From positions 1 to 26,504 of the forward strand of contig CAYUPO010000016.1 in assembly GCA_964446685.1 (NCBI GenBank): DNA of 26,504 bases. Reading direction: 5' to 3'. This document shows positions 15,596-23,106 of this stretch, one piece after another; position 1 is the first letter of the stretch, and every line of letters starts with the position of its first letter. The stretch comes from CAZWRN01 sp964446685. GTDB lineage: Bacteria; Patescibacteriota; Microgenomatia; Daviesbacterales; UBA10151. Below the pieces are notes generated by a model. It was not told where the DNA came from, did not search any database, and saw only the letters and a list, made by a program, of their open reading frames with translations. Made by a program: the position numbers and the translations under genes.

Positions 15596-16181
15596 TTTGA
15601 CAGACTACATATACTTCCCGGCTTCTGTCTCTGGAGGAGCGGACTTTATAGACTGTGACAAATCCATATTTATTTCTAAGTGGTTTTAGAAAGTCCCCCA
15701 TTTCGACTCCGTCAAAAACTTTCATAATCAGACTGCCGCCGGATCTGAGGTAAATATCAGCGGCATTGACACACATTTGGGAAAGCTCGACGCTTTTGGC
15801 GTGATCAACTCCCGGTATTCCGGAAGTATTTGGTGCTATGTCAGACAGTACCAGGTCAAACTTGTCTATTTTAAGCTGGTTTAAAAACCCCAAAACTTCC
15901 TCTGTATTGGTGATATCGACAACTTTGGTAAATACATTATTTGAAACAGGAATTATTTCTTTTAAATCAACTCCGACTGCTATCCCTTTTTTACCAATTT
16001 TTTCCGAGACATATTGTAACCAGGATCCAGGAGCAGCACCAATATCCAGAATTCTCTGATTAAATTTAATCAGATTAAATTTTTCATCAAGTTCCTGCAG
16101 TTTAAAAACCGAGCGGGCACGATAACCCTGAAACTGGGCTCTTTTGGCTAATCGGTCATTTGGTGTATAAGCTTTTGGCAT
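15567..16181 (-). CDS. rlmE: 23S rRNA 2'-O-ribose methyltransferase RlmE (FtsJ/RrmJ)
   Basis: The 204-residue protein begins near QFQGYRARSVFKLQELDEKF and contains the SAM motif LDIGAAPGSWLQY. The catalytic KDKE tetrad is complete: Lys27, Asp114 in LSDIAPN, Lys154 in LIMKVFDG and Glu189 in SREVYVV. RlmE methylates a uridine of the 23S A-loop (U2552 in E. coli) late in 50S assembly. It lies 15 bases after prfA. The last codons (about PSLRTE plus stop) are made of the palindromic repeat 'cgtcattgcgaac', so the native C-terminus seems to have been replaced or extended by a repeat. Confidence 0.95.
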   Translation of the reverse strand: MPKAYTPNDRLAKRAQFQGYRARSVFKLQELDEKFNLIKFNQRILDIGAAPGSWLQYVSEKIGKKGIAVGVDLKEIIPVSNNVFTKVVDITNTEEVLGFLNQLKIDKFDLVLSDIAPNTSGIPGVDHAKSVELSQMCVNAADIYLRSGGSLIMKVFDGVEMGDFLKPLRNKYGFVTVYKVRSSRDRSREVYVVCQRKKPSLRTE

Positions 16182-16196
16182 ATAAATTTAAATCAG

Positions 16197-17162
16197 TTAT
16201 TCTGAGTCCTCCTCCGTATTTTCTGTTATGCCGGATCTGGCTGCTTCCTGCAAAGCTTCAATAACACCGGCTAAACTACCTTCTAAAATCCCTTCTAAGT
16301 TATGCCAGGATTTGCCAATCCGGTGATCAGTGATTCGGTTTTGGGGAAAGTTATAAGTTCGGATCTTTTCTGTTCTGTCGCCTGTACCGACCATCGAAAG
16401 CCTGTTACTGCCAATGGCAGCTAATTTTTCAGCTTGCTCTTTTTCCCAGATGCGTGCTCTAAGTAAACTCATCGCATTTTCTCTGTTTTGTAGCTGTGAC
16501 CTTTCAGTCTGACAAGTCACTACTATGCCGGTTGGTTTATGAACTAGTCTGACAGCAGTGTTAACTTTGTTAACATTTTGGCCTCCGGCTCCTCCTGAAC
16601 GAAAAGCTTCAAAAGTGATATCAGCTGGGTTTATATAGACTTCCGATTCGTATACTTCAGGCATGACAGCGACTGTGGCTGTTGAGGTATGTATTCTGCC
16701 TGAACTCTCTGTTTTAGGGACTCTTTGGACTCTGTGAACACCTGCTTCGTATTTGAATTTAGAGTAAACACCACGTCCAGTAAATTTGACTGTAATTTGT
16801 TTTATTTGTCCTAATCCGCCTTCAGAACGGTCTAGCTCTTCTGCTTTCCATTTTTGGATTTCCGCAAAACGGGTATACATCCGAATCAGGTCTCCGGCAA
16901 AAAGTCCTGCTTCATCTCCTCCCGCAGCTGCTCTGATCTCGATAATCGCCACATTTGGATTGATGTTTTCATCTTCCTCATCAGAGTAGTCACCTGAATC
17001 AGTAGCGGAATTGGCAGAAGCAGTCAGATCAGCTTTTTGCTGTTCCAGCTCTTTGATCTCATCCCCAGCCAGTTCAGCTAGCTCAGGATCCTGTAATAAG
17101 AGTTTGACCTCCTCGATCCGGGATTCTATTTCATTTAATTGTTGCTGTAAATAATCTTCCAT
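16197..17162 (-). CDS. prfA: Peptide chain release factor 1
   Basis: The 321-residue protein has a helical domain 1, IEIRAAAGGDEAGLFAGDL, the stop-codon reading region GVHRVQRVPKTESSGRIHTSTATVAV and the peptide-release motif GGAGGQN (GGQ 193-195). RF1 reads UAA and UAG; its usual PxT tripeptide appears as PKT (149-151). It is shorter than the usual 350-360 residues because domain 1 is reduced. An acidic, Ser-rich stretch (about 51-68) follows the N-terminal helices. It sits between rpmE and rlmE/prmC, the common rpmE-prfA-prmC arrangement with rlmE added. Confidence 0.95.
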   Translation of the reverse strand: MEDYLQQQLNEIESRIEEVKLLLQDPELAELAGDEIKELEQQKADLTASANSATDSGDYSDEEDENINPNVAIIEIRAAAGGDEAGLFAGDLIRMYTRFAEIQKWKAEELDRSEGGLGQIKQITVKFTGRGVYSKFKYEAGVHRVQRVPKTESSGRIHTSTATVAVMPEVYESEVYINPADITFEAFRSGGAGGQNVNKVNTAVRLVHKPTGIVVTCQTERSQLQNRENAMSLLRARIWEKEQAEKLAAIGSNRLSMVGTGDRTEKIRTYNFPQNRITDHRIGKSWHNLEGILEGSLAGVIEALQEAARSGITENTEEDSE

Positions 17163-17168
17163 AGTTTA

Positions 17169-17174
17169 ATTATA
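17169..17174 (-). promoter_or_regulatory. -10 box of prfA, leaderless geometry
   Basis: On the minus strand a perfect TATAAT ends six bases before the prfA ATG at 17162. Upstream TTGTTT is 15 bases away, so the -35 is weak. No Shine-Dalgarno sequence is present. Confidence 0.6.
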
Positions 17175-17243
17175 TTGTATGCATGCTAAAAACAAATGTT
17201 TCGGTTTTGATAGAAAAAAAGAATGTGTTTCCATATTATTGGA

Positions 17244-17272
17244 GGATCCTGAAAAAAAATCAGGATGACAAT
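17244..17272. repeat. Palindromic repeat, same family as the one inside ychF
   Basis: The arms atcctga (17246-17252) and tcaggat (17260-17266) surround a run of seven A, and the tail is 'gaca'. It lies between rpmE and prfA and could act as a hairpin on either strand. Confidence 0.75.
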
Positions 17273-17282
17273 GGGGATCTAT

Positions 17283-17612
17283 CTAAGAACGGGCGGTATT
17301 TTTTCTAGCCTGCATTAGCAAGTCTTTAAGAGAAGAACGTTCTTTTTTATCATCATTGGCTCTAGCTTTTCTAGCTTCAATGATTTGTTTTTTAGCTTCA
17401 GATTTGACTTTTGCTTCTTCTTTTCTTCGTTCAAATCTTTCAACTTGTCCCAGTGTATCAACGAATTTCTGCTGTCCGGTAAAAAGAGGATGACATTTTG
17501 AACAGATCTCAACTCTGATTTCAGTCATAGTAGAGCCTGTGGTAAATGTTGCACCACATGCACAGGTAACTTTTGTTGCTTCATTCCAAACAGGATGTCC
17601 AGCTGATTTCAT
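17283..17612 (-). CDS. rpmE: Large ribosomal subunit protein bL31 with long C-terminal extension
   Basis: The first 65 residues match bL31: CACGATFTTGSTMTEIRVEICSKCHPLFTGQQKFVDTLGQVERFERR, with CxC and CxxC cysteines as in zinc-binding L31. Usual L31 proteins are about 65-75 residues; this one has 109. The extra tail is a Lys/Glu/Arg-rich, probably helical segment (EEAKVKSEAKKQIIEARKARANDD) ending in KDLLMQARKNTARS. L31 bridges the two ribosomal subunits, so the tail could reach further across the interface; that is inference. Confidence 0.95.
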   Translation of the reverse strand: MKSAGHPVWNEATKVTCACGATFTTGSTMTEIRVEICSKCHPLFTGQQKFVDTLGQVERFERRKEEAKVKSEAKKQIIEARKARANDDKKERSSLKDLLMQARKNTARS

Positions 17613-17621
17613 AGTTAAAGT

Positions 17622-17650
17622 ATTATAGCAGCCCTAGGCACGGAATACAA
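17622..17650 (-). promoter_or_regulatory. Promoter of rpmE
   Basis: On the minus strand a -35 TTGTAT (17645-17650), 17 bases and a perfect TATAAT (17622-17627) preceded by TGc (extended -10) end nine bases before the ATG at 17612. Confidence 0.75.
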
Positions 17651-17664
17651 CAGAGAGTAAAACT

Positions 17665-17774
17665 AGAATTTCAAATTACTAATTTCTAAACAAACAACAA
17701 TTTCAAAAAATTAAATTTATACATTAATGCATTAGACATTATTTAGAAATTAGAAATTAGCAATTAGAAATTTT
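17665..17774. repeat. AT-rich simple direct repeats
   Basis: The sequence is built from variants of 'aatttctaa' and 'aaattagaaattag' between the rpmE promoter and the permease gene. It contains no gene and no GC-rich terminator. Confidence 0.6.
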
Positions 17775-18719
17775 TTAACTCCTCTGGTGTCTGTGATTGA
17801 TATGATGATGTTCGGTTCTGCCTAATGTTCCCCAATATACTCCCAGGGCAATCATGCAAAAGCCGACTATAAATGAATAGGAAATCCGTTCATGTAACAG
17901 TGGTACAGCTAAAGAAGCGGCAATAACTGGTTCAATGTACTGGATAATAGTTGCATGAGACAGTTCAATCCGGGAAAATCCCCAGACCATCAGAAAATAA
18001 GCCACCACTGTTGATAAAACTGCGATATAAAGCAAACCAAAAACTCCCAGGAAGCTGACTTGTTGGACCCAGCCTGGATTGGCAATATATTCTAAAACCG
18101 CTGGTATAAAAAAAGCGACAGTGGCTGTCAGAAATGTAAAAGCTGTGATTGAAAGAGGGGAATAATCTTTAAATAATGGTTTTAAAATGAGGGCACCAGC
18201 TACAAATGAAATTCCAGATAAAATAAGCAATAAATTGCCAAACATTTCAACACCGGAGAAGTTGCTGGTAAATAAAAGCGGCAAACCGATAATAGCGGCT
18301 GTACCCAGAAGGGATAAAATTATTCCTACCAGATTGATGACAAATATTTTTTCCTTTAAAAACCACCAGGCTCCTACGACAGATAAAATTGGCACAATCA
18401 GATTTAAGACTGAAGCATTAATAGCCAAGGTTTTGGTAATACCCAGATAAAAAAAAGTGATATTTACAGTGCCTATTAATAATGAAGCAATAATCAGTCG
18501 CGGCAGATGTGAATATTTCACCCGTTTCATTTTCGGCTCTAAATTGAGCAAAAATGGTGATATCAGCAGACAGGCTAGTCCAAAACGTAAAAAAGATAAA
18601 GTCATCACCGGGATTTCATGTAAAGTAACTTTGGCGATTACATAATTTCCGCCCCACAGCAAATGAGCTATTAAAAGAGCAACATAGGGTAGAGGAGTCT
18701 TAAAGATCTCAGATTTCAT
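17775..18719 (-). CDS. EamA/DMT-superfamily membrane permease
   Basis: The ATG at 18719 gives 314 residues; a TTG at 18764 would add 15 residues coded by a repeated tttgatac sequence and is less likely. About ten hydrophobic helices form two EamA halves (LLIAHLLWGGNYVIAKVTL ... FLRFGLACLLI and LLLILSGISFVAGALILKPL ... VVAYFLMVWGFSRIELSHA). Members of this drug/metabolite transporter family export or import small metabolites, and the substrate cannot be read from sequence. The C-terminus is His-rich (TEHHHINHRHQRS), which is unusual and could bind metal. It stands alone, 62 bases downstream of hisS. Confidence 0.9.
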   Translation of the reverse strand: MKSEIFKTPLPYVALLIAHLLWGGNYVIAKVTLHEIPVMTLSFLRFGLACLLISPFLLNLEPKMKRVKYSHLPRLIIASLLIGTVNITFFYLGITKTLAINASVLNLIVPILSVVGAWWFLKEKIFVINLVGIILSLLGTAAIIGLPLLFTSNFSGVEMFGNLLLILSGISFVAGALILKPLFKDYSPLSITAFTFLTATVAFFIPAVLEYIANPGWVQQVSFLGVFGLLYIAVLSTVVAYFLMVWGFSRIELSHATIIQYIEPVIAASLAVPLLHERISYSFIVGFCMIALGVYWGTLGRTEHHHINHRHQRS

Positions 18720-18781
18720 CTTCTTTAAAGGTATCAAAAGTGGGAAAAGTATCAAAGGTATCAAATGCAGAAACAGGCACG

Positions 18782-19996
18782 TTATGCTAGTTTTTGAATA
18801 AGTTCTGACAGAGGCATTTTTTCCTGGGAACGTTGTGTTAGATTTTTTAGAACGACATTGCCGGAAGAGATTTCTTCAGGGCCAAGAATAACTACATAAG
18901 GGATTTTCTTGTTATCAGCATATTTGAGTTGTTTTTCAAGTTTTGCACCAGGATCTAAATATATCTCTGTTTTAATATCTTTCGAACGCAAGTGAGAAAC
19001 TACCTCTAATGATTTATTTAGTAAATCTGCTGAAAAAATAGTCACTAATACCTGGGATGAAGAGTTGGCAGTGTCTAAAACACCTGTTTCTTCCATTGCT
19101 TCAATAGTTCTATCCAGGCCAACTGCAAAACCAACTGCTGGTTGATCCATCCCGGTAAATCTGCCAATCATGGTGTCCCATCTGCCTCCGCCACAAAGTG
19201 AGGAAGAGTTAGGATTGGATTTGAGCACTACTTCCATAATCAGTCCGGTGTAATAGTCCAGTCCCCGTATCAGTGTTGGATCAAACTGAAGTGAAGAGGC
19301 CTGATATCCCATTTGTTTGTAAAGAGTAATAATTGAAGATAAATTCTCAGTGGGTTTATTCTCAGTCACTTTTTTGAACAGCTTTTGTGATTCTTCAGCA
19401 GATAGGCCCTTATCCTGCATCTCTTTGACAACACCTTCTTCGCCAACTTTATTTAATTTATCAATTGCAGCTAAATATTTGGGTTCAATATCAGAAAGTA
19501 AAGCTCTGTCATTAATTTTAATAACTACATCCAGACCCAGATTCTGATAAATTTCAGTCGCCAGGGCCAGAATCTCAGCATCCGCTAAAGCAGTGGAAAC
19601 TCCGACAATATCAGCATCACACTGAGTGAATTCACGGTATCTCCCTTTTTGAGTATTTTCCCCCCTATAAGCTGACTGGATCTGATACCTTTTAAAAGGC
19701 ATCGGTAGTTTCTGAGCTCCATTCGGGCCATACTGGGCAACAACTCGGGCCAGGGGGACTGTTTGGTCATATTTGAGTGCCACCTTATCTCCACCAGGAG
19801 TTTCAAATTTATAAATCAACTTTTCTTCCTCTCCATATTTACCAGTCAGTGTTTCTTCATATTCCAGGGTAGGAGTTTCAAGTGGCTCAAATCCAAATTT
19901 TTTAAATGTCGATGTAATTTTCCCAATCACTTCCCTCCGCACTAAAGCTTCTGGTGGTAAATAATCTTTAAATCCTTTAGGTGCACTTAGTTTCAT
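18782..19996 (-). CDS. hisS: Histidyl-tRNA synthetase
   Basis: The ATG at 19996 (404 residues) is chosen because AAGGAG lies six bases upstream and the protein then starts MKLSAPKGFKDYLPPEA. Class II motifs are present: motif 2 as YRGENTQKGRYREFTQCDADIVG, the HisA signature GLDYYTGLIMEV, and motif 3 as GGGRWDTMIGRF...PAVGFAVGLDRTIEAM. A C-terminal anticodon-binding domain follows (VLVTIFSADLLNKSLEVVSHLR). It charges tRNA-His. It is the last gene of the minus-strand operon that begins with a T-box-like leader, which fits control by uncharged tRNA-His. Confidence 0.96.
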   Translation of the reverse strand: MKLSAPKGFKDYLPPEALVRREVIGKITSTFKKFGFEPLETPTLEYEETLTGKYGEEEKLIYKFETPGGDKVALKYDQTVPLARVVAQYGPNGAQKLPMPFKRYQIQSAYRGENTQKGRYREFTQCDADIVGVSTALADAEILALATEIYQNLGLDVVIKINDRALLSDIEPKYLAAIDKLNKVGEEGVVKEMQDKGLSAEESQKLFKKVTENKPTENLSSIITLYKQMGYQASSLQFDPTLIRGLDYYTGLIMEVVLKSNPNSSSLCGGGRWDTMIGRFTGMDQPAVGFAVGLDRTIEAMEETGVLDTANSSSQVLVTIFSADLLNKSLEVVSHLRSKDIKTEIYLDPGAKLEKQLKYADNKKIPYVVILGPEEISSGNVVLKNLTQRSQEKMPLSELIQKLA

Positions 19997-20002
19997 AAAT
20001 AT

Positions 20003-20008
20003 CTCCTT
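20003..20008 (-). promoter_or_regulatory. Strong Shine-Dalgarno sequence of hisS
   Basis: AAGGAG on the minus strand lies six bases before the ATG at 19996. It decides the start codon and contrasts with the leaderless first genes of other units. Confidence 0.85.
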
Positions 20009-20039
20009 AAAATATAACAATAACCCTTTCTAATTGCTA

Positions 20040-20063
20040 CCACCCCAAGGCGCCTTGGGGTGG
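20040..20063. repeat. Perfect 24-bp palindrome between the phosphoribosyltransferase gene and hisS
   Basis: ccaccccaaggc is followed directly by its exact reverse complement gccttggggtgg. No T-tract follows on the minus strand, so it is not a typical intrinsic terminator. It could be a processing or attenuation hairpin, or a dimeric protein site. Confidence 0.8.
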
Positions 20064-20070
20064 ATGGGTG

Positions 20071-21003
20071 TTAGTCTCTGTCAAAACCAGCACCGAATGG
20101 TCCAAACTGGAACATTGCGATTTCTTCCAGACCTTCGCTCGCCGGGAAAGTGGCATATTCTGCATATTTTATCTGTCTCCCTAAGTCAGCAAAATTTACC
20201 TCTTTTCCAGACCTTTTCGCAACCTGAGCATAAAAGTCAGACATCCAGATATTACAGGTACCAGAAACAGCCATTAATCTGTCTTTGGGTATCGAACCCC
20301 ATTTTTCAAGATTTCCATATGGCTTTATGTAGGGTACCCCAATATTTGGGTCACTATTCAGTGTTCTCCCTCCCATAGGAACTCCAGGAAGAAAATCTCG
20401 TTCACAGACCTCATCAATAACCCCTTCTGGGTATTCCCTAACTGCTTCAACCTCAACTCCGCGAGCAGTGAGTGCTTCGATACCTTCTTTAACAGCTATA
20501 CCGGCACTTACCCGAGGAACCTCAATACCACGCTGCTTTAGACGATCTATAATGTCTAAAGTTAAGCCGCCTGTAAAAACTACATCATCGATTAATACAG
20601 CCCGTCTAATTCCCGCAGCTTGGATCTGATCTAGTTGAGTTTCCAATGAAGGAAACCCAGCTCTAGCCATCAATCCAGAATCCTGATTATTTTCATCAAC
20701 ACCTCTGGTGATCCCAATTTCATACTGTGATCTATAGTATGCTCCATCCAGATTGATTGGTGTCAATTTATCATTCTCAGCTTTTTTGGCCAGTCTTCCA
20801 ATACCACTTTGAAGCTCTTCATCAGGAATAAACTCAAAGTTTGGGAAAATCTTACCCATTTGACTGGTAAAGGCGGATCTAACCTGGTCAATACCATTTT
20901 TTGGTAATGTATAACCACGATTTTGAGCCCACTCAGTCATGAGTAGTCGCATATCACCAGATACCACATAAGGTCTATTGTCAATTGCATCAATTCTTTT
21001 CAT
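20071..21003 (-). CDS. Phosphoribosyltransferase-fold protein, substrate unknown
   Basis: The ATG at 21003 gives 310 residues; GAGGTGAT at 21008-21015 is a strong ribosome binding site. A GTG at 21030 is a weaker alternative. The PRPP-binding motif of type I phosphoribosyltransferases is clear: RRAVLIDDVVFTGGLTLDIIDRL. The N-terminal part (about 1-130) and the long C-terminal part (PNIGVPYIKPYGNLEKWGSIPKDR, FGPFGAGFDRD) do not match a nucleobase-specific family I recognise. With a nucleoside hydrolase and a HAD phosphatase just upstream, a role in salvage of nucleobases or modified nucleosides is likely. The substrate cannot be stated. Confidence 0.78.
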   Translation of the reverse strand: MKRIDAIDNRPYVVSGDMRLLMTEWAQNRGYTLPKNGIDQVRSAFTSQMGKIFPNFEFIPDEELQSGIGRLAKKAENDKLTPINLDGAYYRSQYEIGITRGVDENNQDSGLMARAGFPSLETQLDQIQAAGIRRAVLIDDVVFTGGLTLDIIDRLKQRGIEVPRVSAGIAVKEGIEALTARGVEVEAVREYPEGVIDEVCERDFLPGVPMGGRTLNSDPNIGVPYIKPYGNLEKWGSIPKDRLMAVSGTCNIWMSDFYAQVAKRSGKEVNFADLGRQIKYAEYATFPASEGLEEIAMFQFGPFGAGFDRD

Positions 21004-21088
21004 ATTTATCACCTCGCTTTCTTCTTTCACCTTCCTCCTAGGAAGGGATCCAAAGTCCCTTCAAACTTCCAATCTCCGCCCAGGAAGA
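21004..21088 (-). other. Intercistronic hairpins before the phosphoribosyltransferase gene
   Basis: On the minus strand aaggga/tcccttc-type arms (21042-21060) and ccttcc/ggaagg arms (about 21030-21046) can pair. The second overlaps an AGGAGG sequence, so folding could hide a ribosome binding site. Function is not shown. Confidence 0.4.
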
Positions 21089-21772
21089 TTATTGAGGATG
21101 GTGAATAGAAGAAAGTTTTTTACTCTGATATGCATCTATAAATGCACTAATATTTGGATATCTATACTCCGGCTTGCCAGTATTTCTTTCAATTTGAACA
21201 GTTGTTAATCCTAAAGCCTGAGCAGGTGCCAGATCAGTTTCCCAATTATCTCCGATACTCCAAGCATCTTGTGGATTCACATTCATTTTTTGAAGAATTT
21301 CTTGAAAAATTCTTTTTGACTGATACCATTTGCTTGGTTCATCTTCTGGTTCTTGCCAACCGACCAACATCTCAAAATCTTTAAGTGGATCAAAACCAAC
21401 ACGGTCTAAAATTTTCATTGCCATAGCCAGCGGGGATCCAGTAAATAGAACTTTTGGCATATCTAGTGTTCGGAATTTGTCTACAACCTGAGGTTGGGGG
21501 GTAATTAGGTCAACAGGAGCTGCAACAAGTCTTTTACCCCATTCACTAAATGGAATGCCTAATCTTCCGAGAGCCAATTCTCCTTTACCTTCAAAATTGA
21601 CCCGGCAGAAGTTAATTTCATCAACTCCACGCTGTCCTGCTATTTCAAAGGCTGTTTGTTCTAATGAAGCAGAATAAACTCCACGATAATATTTTGGTTC
21701 CTGCACTAAAGTACCATCCATATCCCAGACAGTTAATTTAGCTGGTTGAAAAGCTTCTTTTGCCCTGCTCAT
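21089..21772 (-). CDS. HAD-superfamily phosphatase
   Basis: The 227-residue protein has the four HAD motifs. Motif I is VWDMDGTLV with the nucleophile and acid/base aspartates. Motif II is VLFTGSP. The motif III lysine is in KWYQSKRIF, and motif IV is SIGDNWETDLAPAQALG. A cap region lies between motifs I and II (about 25-105). It resembles phosphoglycolate-phosphatase or pyrimidine-nucleotidase type enzymes, which remove phosphate from small phosphorylated metabolites or nucleotides. It overlaps the nucleoside hydrolase gene by four bases (ATGA), so translation is coupled. AAAGGA lies nine bases before the start. Its substrate is inferred only from context. Confidence 0.88.
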   Translation of the reverse strand: MSRAKEAFQPAKLTVWDMDGTLVQEPKYYRGVYSASLEQTAFEIAGQRGVDEINFCRVNFEGKGELALGRLGIPFSEWGKRLVAAPVDLITPQPQVVDKFRTLDMPKVLFTGSPLAMAMKILDRVGFDPLKDFEMLVGWQEPEDEPSKWYQSKRIFQEILQKMNVNPQDAWSIGDNWETDLAPAQALGLTTVQIERNTGKPEYRYPNISAFIDAYQSKKLSSIHHPQ

Positions 21773-22674
21773 AGTCGTTTTCCTTTCATAAGAGAGTTCA
21801 TAAGTTCAAAAAACTTTGCTGTATTAATTTTTAATGGAATCGAAACTAAACCCATTTCAGACACAACAGTTTGACCCAATTCATCACCAGATGTGATCAC
21901 TTCAATTCCTTTTAGAAGAGACCTACTTGCAATATTTTGCTGTAAAAGTACAGCGGCTGCCAGAGGATCATAAAACTGATCAAAGTCACCTTCGTTATTT
22001 AGAATCATCTCTTGTAAGACTGATCCTGCAGGGTTATTAGGTTTTAGTTTTTTGACTCTTTGTTTGTATTCATCTGTGCAGGGGACTTGAGAAGTAGCGT
22101 CAATCCCCACCATAGTTATTGGTATATCGAAATTAAAAACCTTTTTTGCTGCCTCAGCGTCTAAGGCGATGTTATATTCAGCTAATCGAAGAGGGGGTAC
22201 ATTACCTTTTTCAATACCGCCACCCATTAGTATTATTTTTGTAACTTTCTTATTAAATAGATCTGGGCTACTTTGCATTAACATAGCAATATTAGTTAGA
22301 GGTCCAAGAGCTAATAAAACAGACAGATCCGGCAAAGTTGAAAGAAGATTTTTAAGATCATCAGCTTTTGTTTCCAATGGTTTTATAGGTAAATTCCCCA
22401 GCAAAGTTAATTCCTCGGCTCTATTTATATCTTGTTTTGGAAATTCCAATTTATAAGGATATTTTTTAATAGAGGTATCTTCAAAAAGGAGTGGATTAAG
22501 TTTTAAGTATTCCAGAACTCCTTTTAGATTTGACAGTCCTTTTTTAACACGAGAAACTCCATTCACTAAAGAAATTGCTTTAATATTTATTGAAGGGGCT
22601 TGATTTAGCATAGCAAGAGCCATAATGTCATCATTTCCCATATCAGTATCAATCCATAAATTCATTTTTTTCAT
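21769..22674 (-). CDS. Inosine-uridine-preferring nucleoside hydrolase family protein
   Basis: The 301-residue protein starts MKKMNLWIDTDMGNDDIMALAML, holding the calcium-binding DTDxGxDD motif of nucleoside hydrolases. It also shows LLALGPLTNIAMLM, KIILMGGG, LAEYNIALDAEAAKKVF and FYDPLAAAVLL. The enzymes split ribonucleosides into base and ribose. The His usually found in the HDPLA motif is Tyr here (YDPLA), so substrate preference may differ. It is the first gene of the T-box-led operon, and GGAG lies about 11 bases before the ATG. It is coupled to the downstream HAD gene. Confidence 0.92.
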   Translation of the reverse strand: MKKMNLWIDTDMGNDDIMALAMLNQAPSINIKAISLVNGVSRVKKGLSNLKGVLEYLKLNPLLFEDTSIKKYPYKLEFPKQDINRAEELTLLGNLPIKPLETKADDLKNLLSTLPDLSVLLALGPLTNIAMLMQSSPDLFNKKVTKIILMGGGIEKGNVPPLRLAEYNIALDAEAAKKVFNFDIPITMVGIDATSQVPCTDEYKQRVKKLKPNNPAGSVLQEMILNNEGDFDQFYDPLAAAVLLQQNIASRSLLKGIEVITSGDELGQTVVSEMGLVSIPLKINTAKFFELMNSLMKGKRL

Positions 22675-22709
22675 GTAAAATCTTTCTCCAAATATCCTAA
22701 ATTTGGTAC

Positions 22710-22772
22710 AAAAAAAACCTTTCGTTCACTGCACACCAGAACTACAAATTCTGATATACAAGGAACGAAAGG
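22710..22772 (-). terminator. Intrinsic terminator of the T-box-like leader
   Basis: On the minus strand cctttcgttc (22772-22763) pairs perfectly with gaacgaaagg (22727-22718), followed by eight T (22717-22710). A small inner stem (cagaa/ttctg) sits in the loop. It lies between the T-box core and the first gene. Confidence 0.88.
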
Positions 22773-22873
22773 CCATTAAAAAGGGACCTTCCGCGGTCCC
22801 ATCCTTGTTTCTTAAAAAATTACTTTCTTAAGACTCTTAGGACAACTCCACGGTCTTCTTCAATTCAGGGTTT

Positions 22874-22898
22874 ATCCTGAGATTGTCGAAGGATGACA
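22874..22898. repeat. Palindromic repeat in the T-box-like leader
   Basis: atcctgagattgtcgaaggat followed by gaca matches the family of the units at 178-202 and 17246-17270. It sits between the presumed tRNA-reading half and the antiterminator of the leader. Confidence 0.65.
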
Positions 22899-23001
22899 TT
22901 GTCTGTTGTGTTATACGGATCAACTTTCCGTCAGGTATTTGGCCTGCAGCTCCTGAGTCGTGACTTCAGTAGTAACGCTTGTGTATTAAATTGTAAGATT
23001 A

Positions 23002-23030
23002 ATTATAAGCCTTAAAACAGAGGTTGTCAA
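23002..23030 (-). promoter_or_regulatory. Consensus sigma-70-type promoter of the T-box-led operon
   Basis: On the minus strand TTGACA (23025-23030), exactly 17 bases and TATAAT (23002-23007): both boxes are perfect. Transcription should start near 22995. Confidence 0.9.
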
Positions 23031-23106
23031 ATTATGTTCTCTGCTTTTATAAATAACAACCAGCTAATAGAGAGTCGAATTCTTAAGTAACTCTTACATG
23101 GATGAG

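Larger units (their letters stand above)
22675..22995 (-). promoter_or_regulatory. T-box-like tRNA-sensing leader of the nucleoside hydrolase-HAD-PRT-hisS operon
   Basis: The minus-strand leader of about 320 bases contains AAGGATGGGACCGCGG (about 22791-22806), matching the T-box core TGGNACCGCG with one difference from the flanking consensus. GGTCCCTTTTT follows and then a strong terminator. The NCCA-pairing bulge is TGGG (22798-22801), so the sensed tRNA should have discriminator C73, a hallmark of tRNA-His. A CAC triplet at 22908-22910 is a possible specifier. I could not fold a convincing canonical Stem I, so the upstream half is uncertain. A palindromic repeat lies in the linker. Confidence 0.7.

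Noticed and set aside
18720..18764. TTG start of the EamA permease at 18764
   Set aside because: The extra residues come from a tttgatac repeat, and the family N-terminus fits the ATG at 18719.
20040..20063. Rho-independent terminator at the 24-bp palindrome
   Set aside because: No T-tract follows on either strand and the hairpin has no natural loop, so it was recorded only as a palindrome.
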